From Linepithema humile (Eukaryota; Arthropoda; Insecta; Hymenoptera; Formicidae): DNA of 64,000 bases. The notes beneath the pieces are model-generated. The model ran no database searches. It saw nothing but the letters and a program-made list of their open reading frames with translations, and was not told the origin of the DNA. The translations under genes and the position numbers were made by a program. Numbering within the stretch: the first letter of the stretch is position 1; each line of letters begins with the position of its first letter. Location of the stretch: positions 5,208,001 through 5,272,000 of the forward strand of contig NC_090133.1 of NCBI RefSeq assembly GCF_040581485.1. The letters are read 5' to 3'. Of the stretch, positions 51,376 through 64,000 are shown piece by piece.

Positions 51376-52619
51376 GTGAAGGAAACATGAGAGAACGCTT
51401 ATTTTTTTAACAAGAAACAGAATGTCATCTTTTTGGCAAGTACTTTTGTAAACATTCTTGTCGCGTATTTTTTTTCAAAATATTCATTTTTGTATTTTTT
51501 AAATGTTGATATAAAAATAGGATTTTATGTTTGGTAAGATTTTCAATTTATGCTTATATGAACGATTTGTCATCGATATTTAAAAAACAATTTGTATGTT
51601 TTAATAAATTGTTTAGTTTTACGCATTCTGTATTTTTGTCGCATAATTCTTCAACATTCTTTTATAACTAACATTTATACTGGTATGTAACTTGTTAGAA
51701 TACTGAAAAATTGTATTTTGTGATATATATTTAAATGTGTGCTTCTTTGTTCATTAATGTTAATGTATTACAAATAAGTTAGGCGGACGCACATATCAAA
51801 ATGTACAAATGTAAATCGATGTTAATCAAAGCTAATATATAATACAAACTTCTGAAAAAAATTTGTAAAAAGATAATAAATTTTAATATATATTTTGAAT
51901 TCTATTTTGTTAATTTTCCTTCAATAAAATTGAACGAAAGTTAATAATTGGTAAGTATTATTTCTTTATTTTTAATATAAAATATGTATTGAATTTCTAC
52001 TAAAATAAAAATGTGGTTTTATGATTAATGTATTGTCATTTCGAAAAATGATTGAAGTTATCAAGAAAATATGTGATAAGCTTTTATCAAACCTGCAACT
52101 CAAATTGAAGATATTGAAGATAAATTGAAGATAAATTGATAAACTTATGATAAATTATGAAATTCGAATTTGCGGTACGAAAAGGATAAGGATCAATAAA
52201 AACTGGAATATTTATTGCATTTTTTAATATAAAACAAATCGTATCGTATATATAAGTTATATGTACAATAATTGAAACCTTCCTTAAAGTGACATTTTAA
52301 GGCGAAAATTCAGTTGAACAGGAATCATTTTATTGCACATGGGCATAATGAAATATTACGATACTGACCTGATAAAATATTTTTTACATTCTCTTTGCCA
52401 TCGTACAGATGTGAATCATTCGCAAATAAAATCTCGTTATCATTACACTATTCAAAAAACATGATTCGTCATTTACATTTCCATATGCAAAAAATAAAAA
52501 AACTTTAGATTTTGTCTTAACATAAAATAGACAAATGCCTCATTACATTTCTTCTAGGCGGGCTCCAATTATTTCGACGTAACATGATCATTTTAACATT
52601 ATCATTCATTTGAACATGT

Positions 52620-55600
52620 TCAGGCGGGATCTTCCCCGGGAGCAGACGTGGAACTTCTCTGAGCTTCAATTTGAGTCCTAGTTTGAGAATTTCCCGTAGC
52701 GACAGTGATTTTATTCTGCGTAGCTAAACATTGTTGCAACTGCTGAAGCTGTAAAAACGGAACAAATGTTTCTTACCTTCTATTCAAAAGAATCGCCGAT
52801 CCTCTCCAGTTATAGTTTACTTAACGTGTTTACTTAACGTGTATACGTAATATGTGTGTAAAATTTTATTTTTTTGTCTCTTCCCTTTTGCAATTCGATA
52901 AGATACTATTTCATTTGTGCGGCCAATGTCTTAATTGATACAATAATAAATACATACTTGTTGCGGCGACAGAGTAGCTACCCCGAGACTTTGCGTCTGC
53001 TGGCTGCATTGGCCGGTAGAAGCCCTAGTGTGGAAGGATTTCGTCAATAGAGTTTGTTTGTTAACAGGTACTACTTGGGAAGAAGGCGTCGTCTGCGACG
53101 CCATAAGCACAGGTTTCGTTGCAGCTGCAAAGTAGAAAATTTATATTTATGACACTGTTGAATATGATGTAAAGTTGTAAGGGATAAAACTTTCGACCAT
53201 ACGATACATTTCCGTGAAATTCGTTTTCGTATTATAGCACTTACCCATTATAGGAGTTAATACTTGTTTGTTACCGGACAATATCAACTGATTCGCCGTT
53301 ACTGTTTTGGCAACTGTCATCAGCTGGTTCGATAAAACAGCTGACTTAACTTGATTCGATTGTACTTGACGAGTCATATGATTAAGTCGCGGCCTTTGAG
53401 ATCCAATGAGTTGGATTGCTTGTCCTCCCTAAAAACATATGTCACGTAAATTATTCTATTCTCAAAAACGCATTTCTCGCACAAAGCGTATCTGCATTAA
53501 TTATATTATTAGAAGAATTAAGTTAGAAGTTATTTTTTAACAATTAATTTTACATTATAATATATGTCGTGCTATATGTAAAAAATTGCAGTATTCTAAC
53601 TATTAGATTAATACCTGTGCAAGAGTTACTGCATTATTACTCCTTATATTTTGTTGCGATAGTCCTTTTACCCCAGATGGTATTATTTGGGCTGAAACGT
53701 ATGCGACCACAATGAAATATTTGGATACTTGCATACATTAATTATTAACTTGCATACAGTAATAGAAAAAAAATCATAGAAACTTTATAGATGTCGACAC
53801 GTATTTTATATATAAACAATCACGCCTTAAATCTTTGGTTAAAATTTCTAAAAATCAAACATTTTTATATTATGCTTAAAAACTATTTTTTGTAACTGTG
53901 CAAAGTACAAAAAATTTATAAAAGGACAAATTTAAATGTAAAAGATACTCAAATAGCAGAATGCATCTTACCGATTGGTAAAGACAGATGAGCATTAGCA
54001 GGATTGGCAATCACCACGGTTGGCGTACTGCCGGCTATAGTCGTCGTAACAACAGTCGCTGGAACCATCTGAAAATAACGCAACATTATAACGATGCTTA
54101 CAGAATACTCATACACGCATTATTTTGCCTAGAAATTTTCTCGATACAATAAATATGCATACAGTCGACTTATATGAACAAGATAAAAATTTATATCTTC
54201 CACAGGTACATAAAAAAAGAAGCAAAAGAAGTTCATTTTTGTGAATCCAATAAGAGCGTTCAATTTCGAATTGCTCTGCGCCGAAAGAATTCATATCATA
54301 CAATGACTTCACATCGTTTACGTAATTAATTATTTGTTTATCCGAATGAGTTGATACCAACACTCGAGACTGTTGTGCAGGTATTTGTGGCGGACGATAT
54401 AGGGAGAGAGACAATGACCCCAGTGGGAGTGACAGTGGCACCGGTGGTCGGCGACACGTTCAACGACATTGTGATGGGCTGCGATAAGCCCGGGAACGAG
54501 ACCTGAACATTTTGCAGACCGTTGATTGAATTCGGCAGACTAGTGAGATTTACGCCTTGTAGATTCACATTAGTCGGCGAGGGGCTAGTCATCGGACTAG
54601 CTGGCTGGCTGCTCTGACTGGAAGAAGCGGTGAGCCGTTCGAGCAGCGACGAAGTCGAGTTCATTCCAGGTATCGGATTATCCGCCGACGGCGTGCCTGT
54701 TCAAATAAATCGTCTGTTATGTTACGTCTATTATATTACTGACTAAAAGCAGATGAGATGATTAATAGATAATGTTAAATAATATTATACTCGGATAATA
54801 GTAGAGTGTCGTGCAAATTATATTTTATGAATTTTTTCGGATTTCTTGAATATTAAATTTTTTGTTATATATAAAAATGTGACCTTTATATAAATTTAAT
54901 ATTCAAGTTTTAATAGAATAATCAAATTAAAAAATAATAAAAAATCGGATTCAATGTTAGACGAAAAAGTGTGTAAAAAAAAAGTAGTGTAAAAAAAGCT
55001 TACAACATATTTCCTTGCTGTTCTCGCATATTTTTAACCTACAGATATCGTTCACTTTACCAGCAAGCAATGCCGACAGCCCTGGCATTGATAAACCAAG
55101 TGTAGACGTGGGATCCTGAACTCGCGCAAGTCTTACAGCAGTCGCTTTCATCGGTTGTTGCTTACAACCGAGCTGTCCCGTTAAAGCGGAGTTCAAGTTT
55201 AATCGTACCTAAAATGATCAAATGGACATTTAATATTGAAATAATTTAATTATTTTATTTAAATATTATATTATTTAATGTGTAATCGAAATGGAGATTC
55301 GTTTGAATCGAATTGTGCTAAATTAGTGCAACAATTAAATGCAATGGAAATTAAAAAAACGAGTTATTTCTTAATCATTAAATTATTTATTAGACATACT
55401 TGGCCTGTGGTGCTGGGCACATTAATCACATTGCCATGACTAATAACTCTGGGTGGGATGGAAGCATTGAGAGAGATCCTTCGAGGTTGAACTTTCTGCT
55501 GAGCTAAATTCGCAGGAGTGCTATTTAACAAATTGAGGATAGCGGCGTTGTTAGACTTATTTGTAGCTTGCACATTGTTGTTCATAGCTGCGGCGGCAGC

Positions 55601-58600
55601 GTTGGCTGCAAAATACATGGAACACAATGTCGATTACAAATCTAGAAAATGTATGTTCATGGATCAAATATGCGAAAATATGCGCGTCTGTCTAATTTCA
55701 TAAAATTCGCAGTGTAAAGTTCGCCCAATCTGCAAGAATAGAAGTACTTTGTCCAGTTGCATGCAAATATAGGTATAATCTTTAATTCTACATATTAATT
55801 TCATGATGTTATTTAATTATATAAAGAATAATTTCGAGTTTCTTATAAGAACGTTGTGCGTGTAAAAGTTCAAAATACATGTATACATATTTAAATCATA
55901 CTAATTTTACAAAGCGATAGCAAACCTGCGGCTTGTTGTTGTGTGAACTGCTGCGCGGAATTCATGAGGGAAGTGACAAGAGCATTTATCGCCGGGTTAG
56001 TCGAGTGTTTCTTGAACGGCGGCTCATTTTGATTCTGATTAGCCGTCTCACCTATACAATTCTGCGTTCCCGCTTGCAACTGAGCTTGCTGTAAATTTAA
56101 AATAAAAAAGAATTAAAAAATAAACAGGTAAAAAATAAAAATCTTCGGCAATTCTGAAATTAACGCAATATTGTGATATTATCGATAATACATTCGCACT
56201 TTTCGCATTAATACATGAATTCAAATTTAACGTTTCTTACGAGATGTATAAATAAAAAAAAAAGGTGAATAAAAACTTACTAAAACTGGAACATTGGTAG
56301 ATGCCGCATTATTAATGGTGCCAGCCGACTTCTGTTGAAAGACCAAGATACCAGAACCGTTATAGGTGTTGTCCGTTATTGTCATCGCGGAATTATCAAT
56401 TTGCACGGAAGTCGACGCGTTGGGGCCGCCATTGGCCAGAGATTGTCCTACGCTCAATGCGGTAGCGTCGTTCTGCGGAATAACCTGCGGCATATTCGCC
56501 GGATCAACGCACGTCAGATTATTTTGTGTGGAGGCGGTGGTTACTTGACCAGCCAATGTGTTCAATTGCCCTTGAGCCCGTGACAGAATCTGAAATGACG
56601 CGCGAACTTGCTGGAAATTTTTACACGGCTGTTATAAAATCGTAATGAAACATCAATACACTTCTCGGCATTCAAAAGAGACGCTTGTCTAACTTGTGGA
56701 AAAGCGGCAAAGTGAAATTACAAACCTGTTGTGTCACGTGTTGCGATTGAGCTTGCTGCAGCTGTTGAACTGAAAATTGCGCCGCTTTTGCTTGTTGCGC
56801 CTAAAGAGACAGTTGGGAAAAAACCGTGAAAAGAAAGAAAACGTGAAAGATATAGCAATTAAATATACATCGATAAGAAGTGCACACCTGTTGATGTGCT
56901 CGCTGCATGCCAGATGGACATGCCACGCGTGGAGCTTGGCCTGGCACAATATGTTTTATTCGCACATTCTTCCTGCCGTTCTCCGTGAGTATATCTTTAA
57001 ACTGCTGATAATAATAATTGGCTACGGATCTGGTGCCTAATGTAAACCTGGAAGACAAATAGTGCCACATTATTAGCAAATAATTATTCTCTGCGGAAGT
57101 GGAAACTGCTTATATTAATAATAATATGCACCGGCAAGAAGATCCGTTTTTCTCTCCATCCCGAGGATTTTTGTCTATAAAAAGCTCTCCCAGGTACTCG
57201 GAAGTAGCGGGTCTCTGCAGGATCGAGAGCTTTATGTAATCCTGACTCTCCGCAGGCTCTAATATATACTCTTCTATAACTTGTGGCGAACAGTCTTTTG
57301 TTTCTCGTGGCCGCTCGTATGCTTTCGCGTATCTGATAAAAACCACTCGTTGATTATTCGTTGATTAGGTTTCACGGATATCTCACAACCGTAAAGGAAT
57401 CGTAAAAAGAAAGGTGTAAACTGCAAATAACACGAAAAAAAGAAAATGCTTTTAATAACCTTAAGACTTCGATTGGTGAAGACGGTGGAAGCAGAGGGGG
57501 GTTTGTAAAAGAAGGCGGTGGGCAGGCAGTGCTTGTCGCTAATCCCCTTCTTTTCGCACGCAATTTCTGCATTAATTCGTGTATCGGTTGTCCATCCGGG
57601 GGTGCCAATTGTTCCAATTTTCTTTTTCGATTTACTGTGACCTGATATCAAGAAACAATGTCCTTTGTGATATCTATCTTTACTTCATGCAAATTATATG
57701 TGGCGCGTAGCAAAGCGGTGCAAAAAGATATATATGTCGGCTAAATAAAATTGTTCAAATTGCTGCTCAAATTAGAAGTCCGAATTTAATAAATATCCAT
57801 TGTATAGAATAAATTTTTAATAAATCATAAAAATATCTTCTCATACAATATTATTTTTTATATAACTTTTTTATGTTAATATTTAAATATAATTTTTTGG
57901 CATTCAATGAATACTTTTTGCAGTTAGATCCTCAATTTCATTATTATTATTATTTCCTATAAATATTAGACTGTGTTAATAAGATATATGAATAATCAAT
58001 ATCTTATTTTAATCCACGAACAAGAAACGTAGGTTTCAGATTGAAGTATATTACCTGAGAGAACTTTTTGGCTTGTCGCATGAGCTGGTGATCGGTAAGC
58101 AATGATTTAGACTGTTTAATTCTTGTACTAGCTAAAGTTGGAACAGGATTCGGATCTAGGCATAAAGGACCCTGGGTAGCTGCCACCAAATGGGATTCCA
58201 ACATTAACCGTTCCTCATGGCTCCAATCTCCACTGCTCGTAAGTGTCGACACATCTGAGAGTACACTCTGCAAATAAATGCAATTTTCAAAATTGAACTT
58301 TGAGCATTCACACGACAAACTACTTTGATTGGTATGTCGCATTCATTTTGTCGTGTTCTATTGATTTCATTTGATCGCTAAATCTTACCTGTGTTGTAGG
58401 TTTAAGAAGTACATGATGAATTTCGGCTTTATTGTGAGGAAATGCCTTTCGATAATCGCGAACTTCAGCAATTATGCAGCCGTCATAAAATAAATGTGAA
58501 TAATTGTATTCTAATTGTTCAGCTAGCATAGCTGGCAGTTGGCCATTATCTATACATGAAAGTAATTCACCCTGTTCGTAACCCATGAGTTGAGTCTCAG

Positions 58601-59563
58601 CTAGCAATGAATTTTTGTCGTATTGATTCCCCTTATCACTGTTGAGAAAAAAAATCTCTGGGTTAAGAATCAATTCCAAATAATTAAAGTTAATACAATA
58701 GATTATCACATGTGTGAAATGCATTTTACTTTTCCGACATAAATACTTAAAATCTGAAAGGATTAACATTTAATGTTATAACAATTTTGAGGCATATTCA
58801 CATAGCAACATTAACGCTAAAAATAAACTGCCACGGAATTAATTTAGTGAAAAATCGATAATGTAGTTGGTTATTTTATATATACATCGTAAATTTTTGT
58901 GATATTATCATTAAGTAAGTAAATACTGTCGCTATAATTCAGCATTTCAATAATTTTAAAAGGATGATTTATATATTTGAAGATAAAGATGCTTACCTAT
59001 TTCTTACAGCTAATGAGTATCCTTTATTACCAGCATAGAGATTAACAATTAATGTATGTAACCCTTCTCTTTGCACTAATCGCCCCAAAAGATCACACTC
59101 ATTCTCAAGATTGTACTGTACGGAGTTTAAAATAAACTGTTATATTGAGCCCGTATATAAAAATACAAACATTGGTGATATTTTTGTAAAAAGGAATTTA
59201 ACGAATGAATGTTTTAAAAATAAACATACCAAAACTGAATCTGGGGTTGCATGAGGAACTTTGTAAAGTTCTTCAAAATAGAGTCTCGTGAGTTTTGATT
59301 GGATACTATGCCTGGAGTGACTCTGTTCCTTTTTCTGAGATTTATCCAACGTTAAGGCCAATGAATTCTTCCAACTTTTGGGCATTTGATTAACCATATC
59401 CTGTGCAAATCACGCGATGGATAAACACGTTAGTAAGCGTAAAATCATAAAACAATGATTTGTAATTTGTTCATTATGCTGAGGGGTTGCAATCTTCGAG
59501 AATTTTATTACATACCTGAGCCTGCCAACACGCATCTTCCAAATTACAGGTTGTACCAATCAT
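52620..59563 (-). CDS. Spt20: SAGA complex subunit Spt20 (SUPT20H homologue)
   Basis: Nineteen minus-strand exons: 59563-59516, 59400-59230, 59115-58997, 58638-58389, 58267-58055, 57641-57460, 57332-57132, 57047-56888, 56800-56726, 56589-56281, 56088-55926, 55605-55400, 55208-55061, 54696-54419, 54068-53972, 53691-53615, 53428-53245, 53124-52958, 52748-52620; 1058 aa. The N-terminal Spt20 domain (about 1-230) is clear: YFEELYKVPHATPDS, LVQREGLHTLIVNLYAGNKG, DGCIIAEVRDYRKAFP, HHVLLKPTTQ, PLCLDPNP. A YYYQQFKDIL segment precedes long Gln/Asn/Ser/Thr-rich regions, as in human SUPT20H. Spt20 is a structural subunit of the SAGA transcription coactivator. The exon 14/15 junction is uncertain: the donor at 54,418 (GGG|GTCATT) is weak, and unspliced reading stops at 54,338, giving a possible shorter isoform. 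The exon 6 donor (AAG|GTTATT) is also non-standard. Confidence 0.93.
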
Positions 59564-60840
59564 TGTAATTTCTGATTATTAATGCTACTTAATGTCATAT
59601 CTGATGCGGTAATAATTGTTCATATTCTGAAATATATTCCTTCAAATATTATTTTTATTCAACTAAACTATGATTAATTGATATATTTTGTGTTAAACAT
59701 AAAATACAAAGTTGATAATATTATAAATATTGTTAAATTATTGAAAATTTAATCCATCAACAATCAATATTCCATTCTTGTGACTAATAATAAATAATCT
59801 TTTCCTAAATTTTCAGTATCCAATTTCCAAATGTTAAATTATTAATTGTTCGTAAATTTAATATAAAATGTTTATAGAAAAGATATGCGAGAATAATTAT
59901 TACATTAATGAATTAATTATAATTGTAGATGTTACCAATGAGTAAAGTTGAGAAAAGAGACATTATTTCAACAATAATGTTCCACAAAAGATAACATGAT
60001 TTTTTTCAACTCTGTATTTTTTGTGTTAAAAGCAAGAAAAATATATATTTAAGCATTGAAGAAAACAAGAAGAAAAAGAAACATAATGTAGCAAATACAA
60101 TTACACAAATCTGCAGTTCTAAATAAAATATGCATATATATTCTTATTTACGTATATCTTAAATTTTATCAGATAAAATTTTTTCTAGTTAACTAAATAT
60201 TCAACTTTATTTAACTAAATTTCCAAAAGTCAGCTTTGTTTTTAGATATTTGCTTTTGTTACCTAAAATTAACATTTACAAGCTCATGAAACATAAATAA
60301 AATAATGCTCATGAAACATTAGTAAACTGCAACGTAAGTTTCATAGATGCTCCAAGTTTTGACATGCAGACATGCATAAATATTTTTGTTACTATACTAT
60401 TAAATTTATTAAATTCATAAACTATTTTCATGCATTGTGACTTAGAATATAAATGTTAAAAATAATAACAAGCAATAAAACAAAACTATGTTAGTGCATC
60501 ATCAGGAAGTCATAAAACAACTCCACATGTTTACTAACTACATCATCTCATCATCATAAGATGTTTTACTTAATCAATCTTGAAAGATAAACGTATACTG
60601 GCTATTTTATCATAAATTTCTCTCCACAGATCATAAAAATATCGAGAAATCACGAATAAAAAGCAGCAAATCGGTTTATTGTATACACCTCTAATGGACA
60701 AGCAATTAATAACTACCGACGACCAATTCACATAATTGACACTATTCTACTACTAACACACAATCGAATCGCCCTTTTAATCGCCGTAAAATCTTTCTCC
60801 AAATTTTTGCAAAACTCGAGGAATCCCGCCGTATTCATGC
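59564..60840 (-). other. Spt20 5' UTR intron, no gene seen
   Basis: AT-rich with no coding frame. An acceptor-like TAATCAG lies about 10 bp upstream of the Spt20 ATG, and a minus-strand donor (GAACAG|GTACGA) follows 61,376 in the CpG-rich region. An untranslated first exon joined over this intron is therefore plausible. Confidence 0.4.
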
Positions 60841-62230
60841 ACGTTCGATGAGGCTAATTAGCGCCTATCTCATCGACGTGAGGGATATATCGGTGGTGGA
60901 GGATTGATAAACAAGCGGGACTGTCGTCGCGTGATTGACCACGCGGGGAACAAATTGGCGATTCGCGGAGATGAGGAACACGATGTGGACACCAAGCACT
61001 TGGTTCTACAGCGGACGAAAACAAGCAAAAGGCGCGATCGAGCGACAGCGCGAGAGAGCGCACGAAAAGTAGGGAGGTTAGGTTCGGCAGGTCGCGGGAG
61101 CGTGCGGTGGCGGCGACGGCGTCGCGGCGCGGCATCGAGACGCGCACGGCGCCGCGCCGATCGCGGTGAACGGACACGGATCGCGATTTACCCTCGCCGA
61201 ACCGAAAAAAAGAGGTCCGACGGTGAACCATCGGCTGTATGCGTGATGGGCGCACGTCGACCTCAGTTCGGCCTGCATGTCATAACCTCACCATCGTGTT
61301 CGCTCGCGAAGATCGGTCGGCGTACGAAGCAGTCGCAACGTGCGAAGAGACGGGTGCCGTAAAACTTGTTCGTACCTGTTCTCGACGCGGGGTTCACGAC
61401 GGCGTACGCGTCAGTGAAGCTCACTGTTTGCTCTGACACGATATTTACAAGCAACAAACGTCATTTCGCCGAGAGCGCAGTGTAACCTACTATACAAACA
61501 CCGCACAACCACAGACTAACCACAGACAGGAGGGGAGAGGGGAAACTTCATATCTTACACTATTCTAGACGCAACCGATTCGCGTTTCTCTTGTTAAGCC
61601 GCCCCCGCATCAACGTCACACGTGAATGAATCGGTGTGAATTATGACTTAATTAAGTTTCAGAAACTGCTTTTGTTGATCAATCGAACATTGTGTAGCGT
61701 ATTTATTTATTTAACAATCTTGTATTAATCCTTGACACGTGTCAAACACTTGGATAGGTATCAAAACTCTCTCACTACTGCGACATTTACCTTAAGGTAT
61801 TATAGATGCAGAATACATGTGCAAGTTGTGTAATTTTTACATAAGATGGCACTCCGATCACATTATCGGCAAGTAAACATGAACTGTCATTGCGACGTAT
61901 CTAAGAATTAATACTTCATGATCTTTGACGACTAACCATCAATTGGCTCCGCGTTCAAAACACGGTTGATCCTCGTGGATTAAAAAAACGCGTAATGTTT
62001 CAATAAATTGGCAAGTGTCTGATCACGTGATTGTGCCGACGAAAAATTTCGTAAGTGTCCAATAAATTTGTGGCAGAGCGTTCACAGAAAGCGATTCACA
62101 CGATCAATAGTGATCGGTCGTTTTTACAGTGCAATCCATCGTTGCTGAATTCCTCTCGTGCAACAATTCCTCGAACGTCTGAAATTTCTTCGCAAGCCAG
62201 CACGATTTTCTCGTCCAGAAAGTCGAGATT
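60841..62230. promoter_or_regulatory. Head-to-head promoter region, Spt20 / YME1L
   Basis: A CpG-rich block at about 60,850-61,620 lies between the minus-strand Spt20 and the plus-strand YME1L gene, as expected for promoter and 5' UTR sequence. Frames open on both strands in it reflect GC richness, not coding. The stretch 61,620-62,230 is mixed and shows no gene; it includes the YME1L 5' leader. Confidence 0.45.
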
Positions 62231-64000
62231 ATGATATCTCTTCAATCACACAATCAGGTACGCGCTTCCAATGTCCTACACGTATCAAATGTTGCATTAC
62301 ATCAGCAATGTTTGATACTGTATCTTTCATATCTCTTGTATATAATATAGATGTTTTATCGTCCTTGAAGCAGTCCAAAAAAATATTCTATCTTCTATTA
62401 AATATTGACATTCAATTCTCTTTATCTGTAGTACCTAAAATGTTTCTTTTAAATTACAGACAAACAGAACAGAAATGTACTACAATTACGACATAACGTA
62501 GATTTATCTCTCTCTTACTTCTGTAATAATACAAAATATTTGTGTCATAAATTAATGTAGTACAAAATCTTAATCAATAATTGACTTAAAATTTTAGTAG
62601 CTTTGATGCAAAGTTTCTAATTTTAACTAATTGTGTATATAAACTATTTCTAAAGAATTAAATTTTTTTCTGCTTTTTATTTCTGTCAAATTTAAGAAAT
62701 ATATAGATTATGCAAACGGTGATTTGAATGTTTAAACAATTTTGGATTTTTAGGTTTTATACCATCTAACACAGTTGACCTTGGCAGTGACTCCTAGGAC
62801 AACTTCATATTCTGTCCAAACTAAGAAACAAGATGAGTCTTCGCAAAAGAATACAGAAGAGACAATTTGCCGGGATAGTCTTGAAGAGGTATTCTATAAT
62901 ACTTATTTTTATGTAAATGCAGCCAAATATATATATATAATATATATATATAATTAATAGTACAGTTATAAAATTATCCAAGAAATATATAAAGATCAAT
63001 TATTCTAAATAAAATTGCAATTTTTGTTTTACTCTTGTTTTATTTGTAATAAAGTTGTGTACACAAGTGGAATAATTTGATTTATTTTAGGCGGCGAAAA
63101 ATTGTACTGAACTACCAAAAATGAATTTGAGCGCTTCAAATGCGTTAAGAATGAAAAAGAATAAGGTGTGCGTAATATTAGACGATATAACTATTAGTGT
63201 ATTTAGAAGACCTTTAGAAGAAAATAAGTGGAGAGTGTCATATTTGTCTGGCCTAAGTTTTGCCGAAAACAAACGGGACTTTCCATGCTCCTCGTTGACA
63301 GAGCCTGTCATTCTACCTGTCATAAATCTAGCATCCAGCAGACAGCAACACAGACTGTTACATACATGGTATGCCAAAACGCTACACAATCATATGCCAA
63401 TTCGTACATTCAAGTCTCAGCGTAGTTTAAAAATGGAATTGGAGCAGAATCCAACACTTGTGAGCAGAATAAAGAAGTGGCTTGGATTATCTTCTAATCT
63501 TAATGTGGTATAACATATTTATTCAAACAATTTGACAATATTAGGATCACACAATTTAGAGTAAACCATTTTATACTAATTGATTTTATTTTATTATTGT
63601 AGGGTTTGGTGCAAGAACCAAAGAGTTCGGATTACGAAAAATTAAAACAGATTTTCAATAACACCGAGGCAACAATGGACGAGCAGAAGAGAATAAAAAT
63701 CGCCTTTGTAGAGGGATACGAGTCTGGATTGCAACGGCAGATGCGAGGTCGAACAATTTGGCTGAAGGTCATGCAGAATATAGTAATTGTTTCTGCAGTT
63801 ATGTTCATAATCTGGGCTTATCGTACGTATGAAAAATCATTACTACTTTTCTTCCACGACAAGTTTTTGTATTGATTAAATTATTTATATTATGCAGTTA
63901 GCTATCCAGGAGGAGGAATATTCAAGCTTCCTATGAGTCATAGAATAGAAATTGATCCTGAGGACATTAATGTTACTTTTAATGATGTTAAAGGAGTAAG
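62231..64000 (+). CDS. YME1L: YME1-like i-AAA mitochondrial protease, 5' part (truncated)
   Basis: Exons: 62231-62257, 62754-62888, 63091-63507, 63603-63822 and 63898-63995 or beyond; phases agree. The ATG at 62231 starts MISLQSHNQ, similar in style to human YME1L1, and is the only ATG giving an open first exon. The N-terminal part is divergent and basic, as for a mitochondrial presequence and linker; MPIRTFKSQRS resembles the region just before the mature protein in YME1L1. EGYESGLQRQ precedes one transmembrane segment (IVIVSAVMFIIWAYLSY). DPEDINVTFNDVKG matches the conserved lead into the AAA domain. The GTAAG at 63,996 is likely a donor. The catalytic ATPase and HExxH zinc protease parts lie beyond the edge. 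The enzyme degrades misfolded and regulatory proteins of the mitochondrial inner membrane facing the intermembrane space. Confidence 0.9.

Larger units (their letters stand above)
49490..52619. other. Spacer between convergent brummer and Spt20
   Basis: Very AT-rich and without coding frames. The left part contains the brummer 3' UTR; a plus-strand AATAAA lies near 50,563. The right part contains the Spt20 3' UTR, with minus-strand AATAAA signals near 52,210 and 52,328. An AT microsatellite lies at about 50,753-50,780 and a large hairpin at 51,057-51,375. Confidence 0.6.

Noticed and set aside
57274..57651. Minus-strand 125-codon frame overlapping Spt20 exon 6
   Set aside because: It is an out-of-frame reading; the frame giving RKRKLEQLAPPDGQP joins both neighbours in phase.
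60854..61362. Arg-rich open frames on both strands near 61 kb
   Set aside because: They occur in CpG-rich promoter sequence with few stop codons and have no splice link to Spt20 or YME1L coding exons.

Overview
The window is nuclear DNA from an insect, most likely a hymenopteran such as an ant or bee. The phylum follows from the genes: GT-AG introns with well-kept reading phase and clear orthologues of Drosophila Mob2, Hip14, brummer, Spt20 and a YME1-type i-AAA protease. The order is only an inference from the AT-rich introns punctuated by CpG-rich promoters. No prokaryotic features, rRNA or tRNA genes, or CRISPR arrays were seen.

Layout. 1-3.4 kb: no gene seen. 3.4-21.9 kb (+): MOB kinase activator-like 2 (mob2), with two CpG-rich alternative first exons (4.0 kb and 17.4 kb) that both enter the shared exon at 20,012 in the same phase. 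The intron between them holds more GC-rich islands and a small MITE-like element. 22.8-25.0 kb (-): a membrane-protein gene I do not recognise, tail to tail with mob2, whose 5' exons are unresolved. 25.24-26.09 kb: a non-coding element with long inverted repeats. 26.1-30.0 kb: AT-rich, no gene. 30.0-33.6 kb (-): Hip14, an ankyrin-repeat DHHC palmitoyltransferase (ZDHHC17 type), with 5' UTR sequence reaching about 35.3-35.6 kb. 36.96-49.49 kb (+): brummer, the ATGL/PNPLA2 triglyceride lipase, head to head with Hip14 and with an 8.3 kb first intron. 49.5-52.6 kb: AT-rich spacer between convergent genes, containing a near-perfect ~143-bp-arm hairpin. 52.6-59.56 kb (-): Spt20, the SAGA subunit, with 19 coding exons and a CpG-rich 5' region near 61 kb. 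62.23 kb to the right edge (+): the 5' part of YME1L, cut off just before the AAA domain.

The genes are independent housekeeping loci rather than a pathway: NDR-kinase signalling (Mob2), palmitoylation at synapse/Golgi (Hip14), lipid mobilisation (brummer), transcription coactivation (Spt20) and mitochondrial inner-membrane proteolysis (YME1L). Two head-to-head pairs (Hip14/brummer, Spt20/YME1L) may share promoter regions, and two tail-to-tail pairs (mob2/unknown gene, brummer/Spt20) flank repeats. The best candidates for something undescribed are the membrane-protein gene at 22.8-25.0 kb and the composite inverted-repeat element beside it.

All exon coordinates come from reading splice sites and phase by eye. 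Every listed coding model sums to a whole number of codons.
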